Below are positions 35,909 through 45,502 of a stretch of 64,000 nucleotides of DNA, piece after piece. The position numbers were made by a program, and so were the translations under genes. The notes below the pieces were generated by a model. It was given only the letters and a program-made list of their open reading frames with translations. It made no database searches and was not told where the DNA came from. Positions within the stretch are counted from its first letter, which is position 1. Each line of letters begins with the position of its first letter. Origin of the DNA: Chitinophagaceae bacterium (GTDB lineage: Bacteria > Bacteroidota > Bacteroidia > Chitinophagales > Chitinophagaceae); the NCBI GenBank assembly GCA_016786745.1, contig JAEUVS010000118.1:18669-82668 (forward strand). Reading direction: 5' to 3'.

Positions 35909-36006
35909 TAGTGAAAAAATTATTTATCTTAAAAATCCTTTAATGTCAAACGCGCGGACCTTTGCCAACCGTATTTACCATAACTTCAATTTAGCAAAAA
36001 GTGCAC

Positions 36007-37536
36007 ATGAGTTTTAAACAACCGATAGTTCTGTTTATCGCCATCCTTGCCTGTGTAACCGCCCTTGCCCAGAAAATTTCTTATTCCGAACCGGAGCGCG
36101 AAGATAACAAGCGCACCAACTTCGAAATACTGGGAAAGATTGGAAGCAACTACCTCATTTACAAGAATAATCGCAACGATCACGCCATAGCCGTTTACAA
36201 CAGCGATATGCGCATGCTGAGTAGGGTCGACCTTAACCCCACCAACGAACGGTGGATAAATGTTGATTTTATTACATACCCCGACCACGCCTGGATGATC
36301 TACCAGTTTCAGCAGAAAAGCATTCTTTACTGTATGGCAGCCAGGATCGACAGCTCCGGAAAATACCAGACAAAACCATTGGAAATTGACACCACGAGGA
36401 TAGGATGGGCAGCAAATAACAGGATTTATAACACGATCTACAGCGACGACAAAAAGCAGATCATGATCTTCAAGATCAACAGCCGCAACCAGAAAAATTT
36501 CATCTTCACCACGTTGCTGCTGGATGAAACACTTCACCTGAAGAACAAGCACCAGATGAACCTGCCCATGGAAGAGCGAAACGATTACTTCACCGATTTC
36601 CTCCTCGATAACGACGGCGGAATGGTGTTTGGCAAGTTTGTTCGAAAAGGCGGGGGCGATTACATCACCAACCTGAGCCTTATCACAAAAGCGCCGGATG
36701 AAAACCGTTTTACGACCTATGATCTTAAAACCGGCGACCGTGTGCTCGACGATGTGAAAATTAAAATAGACAATACCAACAAACGATACCTTTTTTCAGC
36801 TCTTTATTACAAACAGCGTCGCGGAAATATTGAGGGATTGTACAGCATCACGTGGGACAGGTCAACTTCAACCGTGTTTACAGAAAGGCTGCTGCCATTT
36901 TCCGATGAATTGCGCGCACAGGCGAAAGGCCAGGATGCGAACCTGCGCATAGCATTCAACGACTACTTCATAAAAAATATAATCGTGCGGAAAGACGGTG
37001 GTTATCTCGTGACGGCGGAATCCATGTACACATCCACAAGAGGCGGCACTGCCTTCAACAGGTGGGATTATATGAGCTGGAACAACCCCTGGGCATCGCC
37101 GTATAATTCTTATTACTATTCGCCCTATTACTATAATACTTTTGGCGTTCCCTGGAACAGGTGGGGAGGAACGGCAACGCGGTATCACGCAGAAAATATC
37201 ATTCTCCTGTCGTTCAATAAATCAGACAGTCTCGAATGGAGTAATGTTATTCCGAAAAGCCAGTTCGATGATCAGAGTGATGGGTTGATATCGCATCAAA
37301 TCATGAACACAGGTGGCGAACTGCATTTTCTTTTCAATCTGTATGAAAGAAGAACATTACTGTTGAACGACCAGAGTATTAACGCAGATGGGAAAGTAAC
37401 CCGTTATCCTACGTTCAGAAATCTTGACAGGAACATTGAATTTATGCCGAGGTTTGGTAAACAGGTGAGCGCCCGAAGCATCATCATGCCATGTCAGTTC
37501 AGGAACTATCTTATTTTCGCTAAAATTGATTTTTAA
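36007..37536 (+). CDS. Exported protein of unknown function
   Basis: I do not recognise this family. The protein has a signal peptide (MSFKQPIVLFIAILACVTALAQ); ATG 36007 is preferred over the GTG two codons upstream. The 509-aa mature form looks like an all-beta periplasmic or surface protein, with repeated strands such as VYNSDMRMLSRVDLNP and QIMIFKINSRNQKNFIFTTLLLDETLHL suggesting a propeller. A Tyr-rich loop lies near residues 370-385 (YNSYYYSPYYYNTFGVPW). The next gene, a membrane protein, begins 12 bp later on the same strand, so they may be functionally linked. Confidence 0.8.
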   Translation: MSFKQPIVLFIAILACVTALAQKISYSEPEREDNKRTNFEILGKIGSNYLIYKNNRNDHAIAVYNSDMRMLSRVDLNPTNERWINVDFITYPDHAWMIYQFQQKSILYCMAARIDSSGKYQTKPLEIDTTRIGWAANNRIYNTIYSDDKKQIMIFKINSRNQKNFIFTTLLLDETLHLKNKHQMNLPMEERNDYFTDFLLDNDGGMVFGKFVRKGGGDYITNLSLITKAPDENRFTTYDLKTGDRVLDDVKIKIDNTNKRYLFSALYYKQRRGNIEGLYSITWDRSTSTVFTERLLPFSDELRAQAKGQDANLRIAFNDYFIKNIIVRKDGGYLVTAESMYTSTRGGTAFNRWDYMSWNNPWASPYNSYYYSPYYYNTFGVPWNRWGGTATRYHAENIILLSFNKSDSLEWSNVIPKSQFDDQSDGLISHQIMNTGGELHFLFNLYERRTLLLNDQSINADGKVTRYPTFRNLDRNIEFMPRFGKQVSARSIIMPCQFRNYLIFAKIDF

Positions 37537-37548
37537 AAGTCAGTCTAG

Positions 37549-38523
37549 GTGGTAGGCATTTTCCGACAGAAAAATCCCGGTAATAATTTATTGTTGCTCG
37601 TATATGGTCTCGTTTTAAAATTCGGGATTCTTTTAAATCCTTCGCCACCACTACGCCAGCAAGAGGATCACTATTTGTATAACCTGTTGCTGCGAATTCT
37701 CCATCCGCTTGAGCTGCCGCCCTTTTTCTTTGGCATTGCTGCATTTCTGCTCTTATTTGTGCAAACCATGCTGATCAACAGGATTTGTACCGATCAGAAA
37801 ATGCTGCCGAAACCAAACTACCTGCCGGGCATGGCGTACATGCTGTTGTCGTCGCTGTTTGTTGAGTGGAACCACTTTTCTGCGCCGCTCATCATCAACA
37901 CTTTCCTGATATTGATGTTTTACAGGATGATTGCGCTGTATAACACCCATAAGCCGCTTGCGTCTATTTTTAATATTGGGGTGATGATGGGAGTGGTAAC
38001 GCTGCTGTATCAGCCTGCGGTGTTTTATGTGCTGATGATACCGCTTGCGCTGTATATTATGCGACCTTTCAGGATAAGGGAATGGCTTACCGGGTTTTTG
38101 GGGTTGACGACGCCGTATTATTTTCTTGCGCTTGAGCCGTTGTTTACGAATGAATGGAACTGGAATTACCTGGTGCCTTCGGTTCATATAGGTTTTCCGG
38201 CGATGCCTTCTTCAATATTTGTTACGATCAGTATCATATTGCTGATTGTTCCATTTATAAGTGGTGGATATTTTGTTCAGACGAATCTTAACAAAATGCT
38301 GATTCAGATAAGGAAGGCGTGGAGTTTGTTGCTGTTGTTTCTGATAATTTCAATGTTTATTATCCTGGTGAATGGAGGGGTGAATTATGTGAATTGGTCG
38401 TTTGGGTTGATGCCGCTGGCGGCTTTTCATTCGGCTACGTATTATTATCCCAACCGGCGATGGTTTCCGTTGATACTGCACTGGATTATTTTTTTGTATG
38501 CGGTTTATATGGTGTATTGGTAG
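37549..38523 (+). CDS. Multi-spanning membrane protein, DUF6427-like
   Basis: A 324-aa integral membrane protein with eight or nine hydrophobic segments and few charged residues. The N-terminus MVGIFRQKNPGNNLLLLVYGL and the segment QEDHYLYNLLLRILHP resemble the Bacteroidota DUF6427 family, often found near envelope or gliding-related genes; function unknown. The start is GTG at 37549; no in-frame ATG precedes the conserved N-terminus. Twelve bp separate it from the exported protein upstream. A 10-bp-stem hairpin with one mismatch follows the stop. Confidence 0.75.
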   Translation: MVGIFRQKNPGNNLLLLVYGLVLKFGILLNPSPPLRQQEDHYLYNLLLRILHPLELPPFFFGIAAFLLLFVQTMLINRICTDQKMLPKPNYLPGMAYMLLSSLFVEWNHFSAPLIINTFLILMFYRMIALYNTHKPLASIFNIGVMMGVVTLLYQPAVFYVLMIPLALYIMRPFRIREWLTGFLGLTTPYYFLALEPLFTNEWNWNYLVPSVHIGFPAMPSSIFVTISIILLIVPFISGGYFVQTNLNKMLIQIRKAWSLLLLFLIISMFIILVNGGVNYVNWSFGLMPLAAFHSATYYYPNRRWFPLILHWIIFLYAVYMVYW

Positions 38524-38525
38524 GA

Positions 38526-38552
38526 TGCCTGCGGCTATAACCGCCGGAGGCA
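38526..38552. repeat. Hairpin carrying the GCCTGCGGC motif
   Basis: TGCCTGCGGC (38526-38535) and GCCGGAGGCA (38543-38552) pair with one mismatch around a 7-nt loop. There is no T-run. GCCTGCGGC is the complement of the GCCGCAGGC motif found in other spacers. Confidence 0.55.
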
Positions 38553-38581
38553 CCCGCAACCCTCTTTCCCCCGTTAATTCG

Positions 38582-38589
38582 TAGCTTTG
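38582..38589 (+). promoter_or_regulatory. -7 promoter element TAGCTTTG of purQ
   Basis: Exact TAnnTTTG, 14 nt before the purQ ATG, with AGAAGG as ribosome binding site in between. Confidence 0.55.
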
Positions 38590-38603
38590 CAAAAAACAGA
38601 AGG

Positions 38604-39305
38604 ATGAAATTTGGAATCGTAGTATTTCCCGGTTCGAACTGTGACAGAGACATGCAGGAGGCCCTGCAAAACGACCTTAACCAGGAAGTAATCATGCTGT
38701 GGCACAAAGACAAGGATATCAGTATGTTCAACACGAACGACTGCATCGTGCTCCCGGGTGGTTTTTCTTACGGCGACTACCTGCGCTGCGGCGCCATCGC
38801 CAGGTTCAGCCCAATGATGCAAAGCGTGATCGGATTTGCCCAGAAAGGGGGCAAAGTTCTTGGCGTATGTAACGGTTTCCAGATTTTATGCGAAGCACAC
38901 CTGCTTCCGGGCGTGTTGATGAGAAATGTCAATCAGCAGTTTTTATGTAAAAATGTTTACCTCAAAGGTGTTGGTTCAGATTCTCCATTGATGATACCTA
39001 TCGCCCACGGCGAAGGAAGGTTTTTTGCAAACGACGACGTGCTCGATGAATTAGAATCAGGCGGCCAGGTGATTTATAAGTATTGTGATAAAGATGGAAA
39101 TATCACAAAGGAATCAAATCACAACGGCGCAACAAGAAATATTGCAGGAATTTGCAACAAAAACAGGAATGTTTTTGGCATGATGCCTCATCCGGAACGT
39201 GCTTGTTCTGAAGCATTAGGAAATACGGATGGAAGAGTAATATTAAAGGCTTTGTTATTTTCCGGCGCAGCAGAGCGTTCAGCTGTTGCACAGGCGGTCG
39301 TTTAA
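38604..39305 (+). CDS. purQ: PurQ, glutaminase subunit of FGAM synthase
   Basis: PurQ releases ammonia from glutamine for phosphoribosylformylglycinamidine synthase (purine step 4). It is a class I glutamine amidotransferase of 233 aa: nucleophile Cys in LGVCNGFQILCE, catalytic His-x-Glu in MPHPERACSE. GIVVFPGSNCDRDMQEAL at the N-terminus is typical of the stand-alone PurQ of the split enzyme, so separate purL and purS genes are expected elsewhere. It has its own promoter; dsbD follows after 23 bp. Confidence 0.95.
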   Translation: MKFGIVVFPGSNCDRDMQEALQNDLNQEVIMLWHKDKDISMFNTNDCIVLPGGFSYGDYLRCGAIARFSPMMQSVIGFAQKGGKVLGVCNGFQILCEAHLLPGVLMRNVNQQFLCKNVYLKGVGSDSPLMIPIAHGEGRFFANDDVLDELESGGQVIYKYCDKDGNITKESNHNGATRNIAGICNKNRNVFGMMPHPERACSEALGNTDGRVILKALLFSGAAERSAVAQAVV

Positions 39306-39328
39306 TAATATTTGTTGTTTCTTTACCC

Positions 39329-41272
39329 ATGCATCCACTCGCGAAACCGTTCTGCCTCCTTTTCTTTCTTTTTTTCTTTTCTGTTGTTGCCTTTTCACAG
39401 GACTCCACAGCATATCAATGGCAGGTGTCGAGTAAAAAAATAGATGCGAAAACCTACGAGCTGAATTTTCACACAACGGGTAACGCAAACTGGGAGCTGT
39501 ACGGGCCAAACGAAGTGCTCAGCGACGTACCTTCCACAACCGTTGAATTCGATTCCTCAATTGCTGTCGAAAAAGGTTTTAAAGATTCAGGCGACGCGAA
39601 AACTATTACCAGCACGTTGTTCGACAACCAGCAGGTAAAGGTGTATCAAAGTCCTGCCACGTTTACCGCAACAATACATTTCAAGGATGCTGTTCCGGCT
39701 AAATTGCTTGGAAAACTTACATACACATATGGAAAGGGCGAAGAGTTTTATAACGGAAACGTGTACGCATTTACGGTGCCGCTTGAAGGTGGCGTGGAAT
39801 CATCCGTGCGCATTAAAATTGCCAGTCTCGACCTCGATAAACCGGTAAACAATTGTGGTGACGAAGATACCGGGGGCAAGAGCCTGTTCGGTGTTTTTCT
39901 GCTTGGGTTGTTGGGTGGTTTTATCGCATTGCTCACTCCGTGCGTATTTCCGCTGATACCGCTTACTGTATCGTTCTTTACGAAGAAAACGCAGGACAGG
40001 AAGAAGGGTGTCGGCAACGCGCTGCTATATGGATTTTTCATTCTGCTCATCTACGCGCTTTTCAGTATTCCCTTTCATCTTGTAGATAATGTGCAACCGG
40101 AAATTCTGAATAACATTTCAACGAACGTTTGGCTCAACCTAATCTTCTTTGTGATTTTCGTTGTATTCGCCATTTCGTTCTTTGGATATTTCGATATCGT
40201 TTTGCCATCAGGATTTGCAAATAAAATCGATGCGAGGTCGGGCATGGGTACGGTGGGTGGAATTTTTTTCATGGCGCTTACGCTTGCTATCGTTTCATTT
40301 TCCTGTACCGGGCCGATTTTAGGTTCCCTCCTTGTAGGTACCGCTGCGGAGGGCGCATGGCCGCTTACAGCGGGGCTGGCAGGTTTTGGATTTGCGCTCG
40401 CTTTGCCTTTCGCATTGTTCGCAATGTTTCCGGGATGGCTGCAATCGCTGCCAAAAAGTGGCGGATGGCTCACATCGGTGAAAGTGGTACTCGGTTTTCT
40501 TGAAGTGGCGATGGCGATCAAATTTTTGTCGAACGCAGATCTCGTGGAGCAGTGGGGCATTATTAAACGGGAAATATTTATCGGCTCGTGGGTGATTATT
40601 GGCATCCTCACCTTACTATATCTTTTTGGTAAAATCCGTTTTCCGCACGATTCACCGCTGAAAAAAATAAGCGCGACGCGTTCGGTTTTTATCGCGTTGT
40701 TCGCCGCCATAACTATTTACCTGGTGCCGGGGTTAACAAATACGCCTGCTGCCAATCTCAAGTTGATCAGCGGTTTTCCGCCGCCCCTGTGCTATAGTAT
40801 TTATGAGAATCCTGTTAACTGCGAAACCGGTGTTGAACCGTTGCGTGATTATGAGGAGGCGCTTGAAGTAGCCAAAAAAGAGGGCAAGCCGTTGCTGATT
40901 GACTTTACAGGCTGGGCGTGTGTGAATTGCCGCCGCATGGAAGAAAATGTGTGGACGGATGAAGAGGTGATTGGATTGATGAAGAACCGGTTTGTGGTGG
41001 TTTCGTTATATGTTGATGAAAGAAGGTTGTTGCCCGCGTCGGACCAAACGCAGTTTAAGACGAAGCAGGGAGTGATGAAGAATATAGTAACGGTAGGAGA
41101 TAAGTGGGCGACGTTTCAATCTGAGAATTTTAATAAGGTTTCGCAGCCGCAGTATGCGATTGTTCATCCTTCGGAGATTGTGTTGACTAAGACTAAATCG
41201 TATACTCCTTCGGCGAAGGAGTTTGCGGAGTGGTTGAATTGTGGGTTGGATGCGTTTGGGAAAGTGAAATGA
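39329..41272 (+). CDS. dsbD: DsbD-type thiol:disulfide interchange protein
   Basis: Carries electrons from cytoplasmic thioredoxin across the inner membrane. The layout has a signal peptide (PFCLLFFLFFFSVVAFSQ), a periplasmic alpha domain (residues 25-165), an eight-helix core with Cys in LTPCVFPLIPLTVSFF and FSCTGPILGSLLVG, and a C-terminal thioredoxin domain with GWACVNCRRMEEN (CxxC). The alpha domain ends KLTYTYGKGEEFYNG and lacks the redox Cys pair that normal DsbD has there. The separate alpha-domain protein at 9026 does carry that pair. The 647-aa length is otherwise normal. Confidence 0.94.
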   Translation: MHPLAKPFCLLFFLFFFSVVAFSQDSTAYQWQVSSKKIDAKTYELNFHTTGNANWELYGPNEVLSDVPSTTVEFDSSIAVEKGFKDSGDAKTITSTLFDNQQVKVYQSPATFTATIHFKDAVPAKLLGKLTYTYGKGEEFYNGNVYAFTVPLEGGVESSVRIKIASLDLDKPVNNCGDEDTGGKSLFGVFLLGLLGGFIALLTPCVFPLIPLTVSFFTKKTQDRKKGVGNALLYGFFILLIYALFSIPFHLVDNVQPEILNNISTNVWLNLIFFVIFVVFAISFFGYFDIVLPSGFANKIDARSGMGTVGGIFFMALTLAIVSFSCTGPILGSLLVGTAAEGAWPLTAGLAGFGFALALPFALFAMFPGWLQSLPKSGGWLTSVKVVLGFLEVAMAIKFLSNADLVEQWGIIKREIFIGSWVIIGILTLLYLFGKIRFPHDSPLKKISATRSVFIALFAAITIYLVPGLTNTPAANLKLISGFPPPLCYSIYENPVNCETGVEPLRDYEEALEVAKKEGKPLLIDFTGWACVNCRRMEENVWTDEEVIGLMKNRFVVVSLYVDERRLLPASDQTQFKTKQGVMKNIVTVGDKWATFQSENFNKVSQPQYAIVHPSEIVLTKTKSYTPSAKEFAEWLNCGLDAFGKVK

Positions 41273-41308
41273 TTTTTTTCTTTTTAGAAAAATCCGTTGA
41301 ACAAGCCG

Positions 41309-41332
41309 GCCGCAGGCCAAAGCGCCGCAGGC
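41309..41332. repeat. Two GCCGCAGGC motifs after dsbD
   Basis: Copies at 41309-41317 and 41324-41332, 15 bp apart, lie in a 126-bp spacer with no gene. The same 9-mer occurs at 33810-33818, 53977-53985 and (complement) 38527-38535. Confidence 0.5.
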
Positions 41333-41345
41333 ATAACGCAGCAAT

Positions 41346-41370
41346 AAAAAAACCCTCCATAACGGAGGGT
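41346..41370 (-). terminator. Rho-independent terminator of the ECF sigma gene
   Basis: On the minus strand ACCCTCC and GGAGGGT form a 7-bp stem (41352-41370) followed by seven T. It lies 29 bp beyond the sigma factor stop. Confidence 0.8.
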
Positions 41371-41398
41371 CTTAAATTATTTAAAAACTCAAAGAGTA

Positions 41399-41983
41399 TT
41401 ACAACGCAATCTTCTTCTGGGTCATCATCTTCCTGAGATTGATAAGCCCGTAGCGCATCCTGCCCAACGCAGTGTTGATGCTGCAGTTAGTAAGAGAAGC
41501 AATTTCTTTGAAGCTTAAGTCAGCATAGTGGCGGAGAATGATCACTTCGCGCTGATCTTCCGGAAGAAGGTCAAGCATCTGGCGAACTTTCTCATGACTC
41601 TGTCTCTTCATCATTTTCTCATCAGCGCCTTCTTCAGTAAAGTTAATGACCTCGAAAATGTCGCGGTCGTCGCTTGTTTTGATTGTCGGGGTGCGTTTAA
41701 CTTTTCTGAAATGGTCAACACAAAGGTTGTGAGCGATGCGCATGGCCCAGGGAAGGAACTTGCCTTCTTCTGTGTAGCGGCCGCCACGGATTGTGTCGAT
41801 AATTTTGATGAGAACGTCCTGGAAAATGTCTTCCGCGAGATACTTATCCTTTACAAGAAAAAGGATCGAAGTGTACATTTTGTCTTTGTGACGGAGAACA
41901 AGAGTTTCAAGGGCATTGAGGTCACCATCCTGAAAATTTTGGATGAGTTCATGGTCAGTTTTCGTACGTAAAGAGGAATTCAT
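41399..41983 (-). CDS. ECF-type RNA polymerase sigma factor
   Basis: A 194-aa sigma-70 family protein. Region 2 is at about 10-90 (ALETLVLRHKDKMYTSILFLV, DIFQDVLIKIIDTI, LPWAMRIAHNLCVDHFRK); region 4 at 130-185 (LDLLPEDQREVIILRHYADLSFKEIASLTNCSINTALGRMRYGL). No anti-sigma factor, TonB receptor or other partner is adjacent; it sits alone with its own terminator. Bacteroidota ECF factors of this form often run general stress or housekeeping functions, but the regulon here cannot be told. Confidence 0.93.
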   Translation of the reverse strand: MNSSLRTKTDHELIQNFQDGDLNALETLVLRHKDKMYTSILFLVKDKYLAEDIFQDVLIKIIDTIRGGRYTEEGKFLPWAMRIAHNLCVDHFRKVKRTPTIKTSDDRDIFEVINFTEEGADEKMMKRQSHEKVRQMLDLLPEDQREVIILRHYADLSFKEIASLTNCSINTALGRMRYGLINLRKMMTQKKIAL

Positions 41984-42219
41984 AAAACTTCTACAGTTTT
42001 GAAGGTGATAGGATATTTATTAATGGATTCTAAGAGTGTGCTTGGTTTTTCTTGAGTAGAAGAGTGTAATCTATAGGCTGTCTGTTTTTAGTTGCTTTGA
42101 TGAGACAAATTACCGTCTAAAGATAGACACTTTCGTGAAAATTCCAAACTTTAGAATTTCTTTTATAGGAATTGTTGAGGGGGGGTAAATATTTATACTT
42201 AGTATTGGTTTTGGCGCAA

Positions 42220-42227
42220 TATTTTTG
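42220..42227 (+). promoter_or_regulatory. -7 promoter element TATTTTTG of uvrA
   Basis: Exact TAnnTTTG, 11 nt before the uvrA ATG. The rest of the 255-bp sigma-uvrA spacer (41984-42238) shows no gene; the run GGGGGG at 42180-42185 is its only notable feature. Confidence 0.55.
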
Positions 42228-42238
42228 CAGGTTCAACT

Positions 42239-45064
42239 ATGGCCATTTCTACGAAAAAACGAATCTCAAAGGGAAGTAACGGCACCGGTGAAGTAAAGGA
42301 TTCAATTATCATCAAGGGCGCCAGGGTACACAATCTTAAGAATATTACGGCAGAGATACCGCGAAACAAACTTGTAGTGGTAACGGGCGTTTCCGGTTCA
42401 GGGAAATCATCTCTCACCATAGATACATTATTCGCCGAGGGACAGCGCCGCTATGCGGAAAGTCTCAGCGCATATGTGCGGCAGTTCATGGCCCGCATGG
42501 TTAAGCCCGACGTAGATTATATTAAAGGTCTTTGCCCCGCAATAGCCATAGAACAAAAGGTAATTACCCGCACCCCTCGCTCAACCGTGGGTAGCATGAC
42601 GGAGATTTACGATTACCTCAGGTTATTATACGCGCGTACAGGACGTACTATTTCGCCCATTTCGAAACGGCAGGTAAAAAAAGACGATGTAAGCGATGTT
42701 GTAGAGGCCATCATCAACCGGCCACATGGTGATAAGGTACTTGTAATAGTGCCTTTCAGGCAGCATGTAAACCGCAATGTTTCCGAAGAACTAAACATCC
42801 TGATGCAAAAAGGCTTTTCGCGATTGCATGTATCAGGTGAAACATTAAGAATAGAAGACCTGCTGGAAGAAAAGTCGCCGGCCTACAAAAAGAATTGGAA
42901 GCCTGGTAAGGATGCCTACGTGCTGATCGACAGGCTCGTGGCAAGGGATTTTGAAGAAGACGACCGGCATCGCATAGCCGACTCTGTTACGACCGCTTTT
43001 TATGAAGGCGAAGGTGAAATGTACCTTCTTATAAATGAGTCTGAAAAACTGCATTTCTCCAACAGGTTCGAACTCGACGGTATCCAGTTTGAAGAACCCG
43101 TTCCGGACCTGTTTTCATTTAATAATCCCGTTGGGGCGTGCCCGACATGCGAAGGCTTCAGCATGGTGCTCGGCATTGATGAAGACCTGGTTATACCCGA
43201 CAAACGGTTAAGCGTGTACGAAGGCGCAGTAGCTCCATGGAAAGGAGAGAAACTGGGTAAATGGCGGGAGAACTTCATCAAAACATCAAAATCGTATGGC
43301 TTTCCGATACACAAAGCCATAATGGACCTTACCAGGGACCAGTATAATTTATTATGGAAGGGCAACTCCGTGGTTTCAGGTATCGACGACTTTTTTAAAG
43401 AAGTAGAACAGAACCTGTATAAGGTGCAATACCGGGTGCTGCTATCAAGATACAGGGGAAGAACTTTGTGCCCCGAATGCAATGGTTACCGGCTAAAGAA
43501 AGAAGCGTTATATGTAAAGGTTGGAGGAAAACATATTGGTGAGTTGTGCGAGATGCCGGTGAAGGAACTGGCAAAATGGTTTGAAACTATCAAGCTTAGC
43601 GAGCATGAACGCCAGGTAGCAAAAAGAATATTGATAGAAATAAGCCTTCGTCTCAAAACCCTGCTGGATGTTGGGCTCGGCTACCTCACCATGAACCGGC
43701 TCGCCAATACGCTGAGTGGCGGGGAAAGCCAGCGCATACAGTTAACGCGATCGCTGGGAAGCAATCTTACCAATTCCCTATATATACTCGATGAACCGTC
43801 AATCGGGCTCCATTCACGCGATACGCAGCGGCTTATTTCTGTTTTGAAGGAACTCAGGGATCTTGGCAACACAGTTGTGGTGGTGGAACATGATGAGATG
43901 ATGATGCGCGAGGCCGACTATATCATCGATATGGGTCCGCTTGCTTCGCATCTTGGCGGCGAGATTGTGGCTGCTGGCAACTACGATGAAATCATAGCGA
44001 ATGAAAGTAGTCTTACCGGAAAGTACCTGGGTGGCGAATACGAGGTGGTGAAAGCACGCACTCCCAGGAAATGGAATAGCTCTATCACCGTCGAGGGTGC
44101 AAGACTCCATAACCTAAAGGATATTACTGTAGAATTTCCATTAAATGTGCTGTGCGTGGTAAGCGGGGTAAGTGGTAGCGGAAAAACGACGCTTGTTAAA
44201 CAGATACTGTACCCGGCGCTGAAGAAAATAAAGGGCGAACCCGCTGAAAAGGTTGGCTTGCATAAAGCCGTTACCGGTGATATTGATTCTATTTCGCAGA
44301 TCGAAATGGTTGATCAGAACCCGATCGGCAAATCGTCGCGCAGTAATCCTGTTACCTACATAAAAGCTTACGACGAAATACGCGACCTGTTCGCACGTCA
44401 GCCGTTAAGCAAAATGAGAGGGTTTCAACCAAAACATTTTTCATTTAATGTAGATGGTGGCAGGTGCGACGCATGTAAAGGAGAAGGAGAACAGGTGGTG
44501 GAGATGCAGTTTCTCGCGGATGTGCACCTTACCTGCGATGTGTGTCATGGAAAACGTTTCAAGGAAGAGGTTCTGGAAGTGCAATACAGGGGAAAGAATA
44601 TTTATGATGTGCTGGAGATGAGCGTAGATGAATCCCTTGAATTTTTTAAGGACGAAAAAGATCTGTATAAAAAAATTCAACCGCTAAGCAGTGTGGGACT
44701 CGGGTATGTAAAACTCGGACAGTCGTCTGATACATTATCTGGTGGAGAGGCGCAGCGTGTGAAACTTGCATCGTTTTTAGGTAAAGGAAAAGGACAGGGT
44801 CATATACTTTTTATTTTCGATGAACCCACAACAGGTCTTCACTTTCATGATATAAAAAAATTGCTTGGTTCATTTGATGCGTTGATTGAGCAGGGACACT
44901 CCATCCTGGTGATTGAACACAATACAGATGTGATTAAAAGCGCCGATTGGCTTATAGATCTCGGGCCTGAGGCAGGCGATGAGGGAGGGAAATTGGTTTT
45001 TGCGGGTAAGCCGAAAGATATTTCGAAGGTGAAAGAGAGTTATACCGGAAAGTTTCTTACCTGA
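42239..45064 (+). CDS. uvrA: UvrA, excinuclease ABC subunit A
   Basis: The damage-recognition ATPase of nucleotide excision repair. Two ABC modules: Walker [14 protein letters not shown] at about 48-60 and [13 protein letters not shown] in the second half; signatures [12 protein letters not shown] and [12 protein letters not shown]; zinc modules CPTCEGF with CPECNGY, and CDACKGEGE with CDVCHGKRF. The 941-aa length is normal. It has its own promoter and its last 8 bp overlap the converging DUF4293 gene. Confidence 0.98.
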   Translation: MAISTKKRISKGSNGTGEVKDSIIIKGARVHNLKNITAEIPRNKLVVVTGVSGSGKSSLTIDTLFAEGQRRYAESLSAYVRQFMARMVKPDVDYIKGLCPAIAIEQKVITRTPRSTVGSMTEIYDYLRLLYARTGRTISPISKRQVKKDDVSDVVEAIINRPHGDKVLVIVPFRQHVNRNVSEELNILMQKGFSRLHVSGETLRIEDLLEEKSPAYKKNWKPGKDAYVLIDRLVARDFEEDDRHRIADSVTTAFYEGEGEMYLLINESEKLHFSNRFELDGIQFEEPVPDLFSFNNPVGACPTCEGFSMVLGIDEDLVIPDKRLSVYEGAVAPWKGEKLGKWRENFIKTSKSYGFPIHKAIMDLTRDQYNLLWKGNSVVSGIDDFFKEVEQNLYKVQYRVLLSRYRGRTLCPECNGYRLKKEALYVKVGGKHIGELCEMPVKELAKWFETIKLSEHERQVAKRILIEISLRLKTLLDVGLGYLTMNRLANTLSGGESQRIQLTRSLGSNLTNSLYILDEPSIGLHSRDTQRLISVLKELRDLGNTVVVVEHDEMMMREADYIIDMGPLASHLGGEIVAAGNYDEIIANESSLTGKYLGGEYEVVKARTPRKWNSSITVEGARLHNLKDITVEFPLNVLCVVSGVSGSGKTTLVKQILYPALKKIKGEPAEKVGLHKAVTGDIDSISQIEMVDQNPIGKSSRSNPVTYIKAYDEIRDLFARQPLSKMRGFQPKHFSFNVDGGRCDACKGEGEQVVEMQFLADVHLTCDVCHGKRFKEEVLEVQYRGKNIYDVLEMSVDESLEFFKDEKDLYKKIQPLSSVGLGYVKLGQSSDTLSGGEAQRVKLASFLGKGKGQGHILFIFDEPTTGLHFHDIKKLLGSFDALIEQGHSILVIEHNTDVIKSADWLIDLGPEAGDEGGKLVFAGKPKDISKVKESYTGKFLT

Positions 45065-45482
45065 GCCTGTCCATACTCTTTATCAACTTCTGATCTTTAT
45101 AAATTCCACGAGCAGCCAGAAAGAAAAAAATCACCATTACTATCGGAAGTAGTGCACCCAACTGGTATGATCCCGACTGGATAAGTTTTTCGGTTTTGAA
45201 AGTTTCAACACGAAAATATTCGAGAAAAATAAACCCGATTGAGAGAAACATACCCAGCAACGATAACCGGAACTGAAGTTTTCTGTTTTTGAAAAGGAAA
45301 AGGCAAATAATCGCGAGAATGCCGAGTGTAATTATTGGTATTACCAGCAAAAAATCGTCGGCAAGTAATAAAAACTTTTCACCGCCTTCAATGGGGGTGC
45401 CTACATAAAGCTTGAGCGTGTAGGTGGCAAACGCAGCAAGGGCCACGACGACAAGCCATAAAGATTGTACTCTTTGAATCAT
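45057..45482 (-). CDS. DUF4293 membrane protein
   Basis: A 141-aa protein with four hydrophobic helices (LWLVVVALAAFATYTLKLYV, FLLVIPIITLGILAIICLFLF, LSLLGMFLSIGFIFLEYF, LGALLPIVMVIFFFLAARGI). The start MIQRVQSLWL and the end [14 protein letters not shown] match the Bacteroidota DUF4293 family; no function is known. It lies 20 bp downstream of glyA on the same strand and may share its transcript. It overlaps the uvrA end by 8 bp. Confidence 0.85.
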   Translation of the reverse strand: MIQRVQSLWLVVVALAAFATYTLKLYVGTPIEGGEKFLLLADDFLLVIPIITLGILAIICLFLFKNRKLQFRLSLLGMFLSIGFIFLEYFRVETFKTEKLIQSGSYQLGALLPIVMVIFFFLAARGIYKDQKLIKSMDRLR

Positions 45483-45502
45483 GAAATGAAATATTTTTCA
45501 AT

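Noticed and set aside
36868..37188. Antisense frame opposite the exported protein at 36007
   Set aside because: The sense gene has a signal peptide and continuous frame; the antisense frame has neither a family match nor a promoter.
40075..40710. 211-codon antisense frame within dsbD
   Set aside because: Opposite the conserved membrane core of dsbD, with Pro/Ser-rich composition typical of antisense translation.
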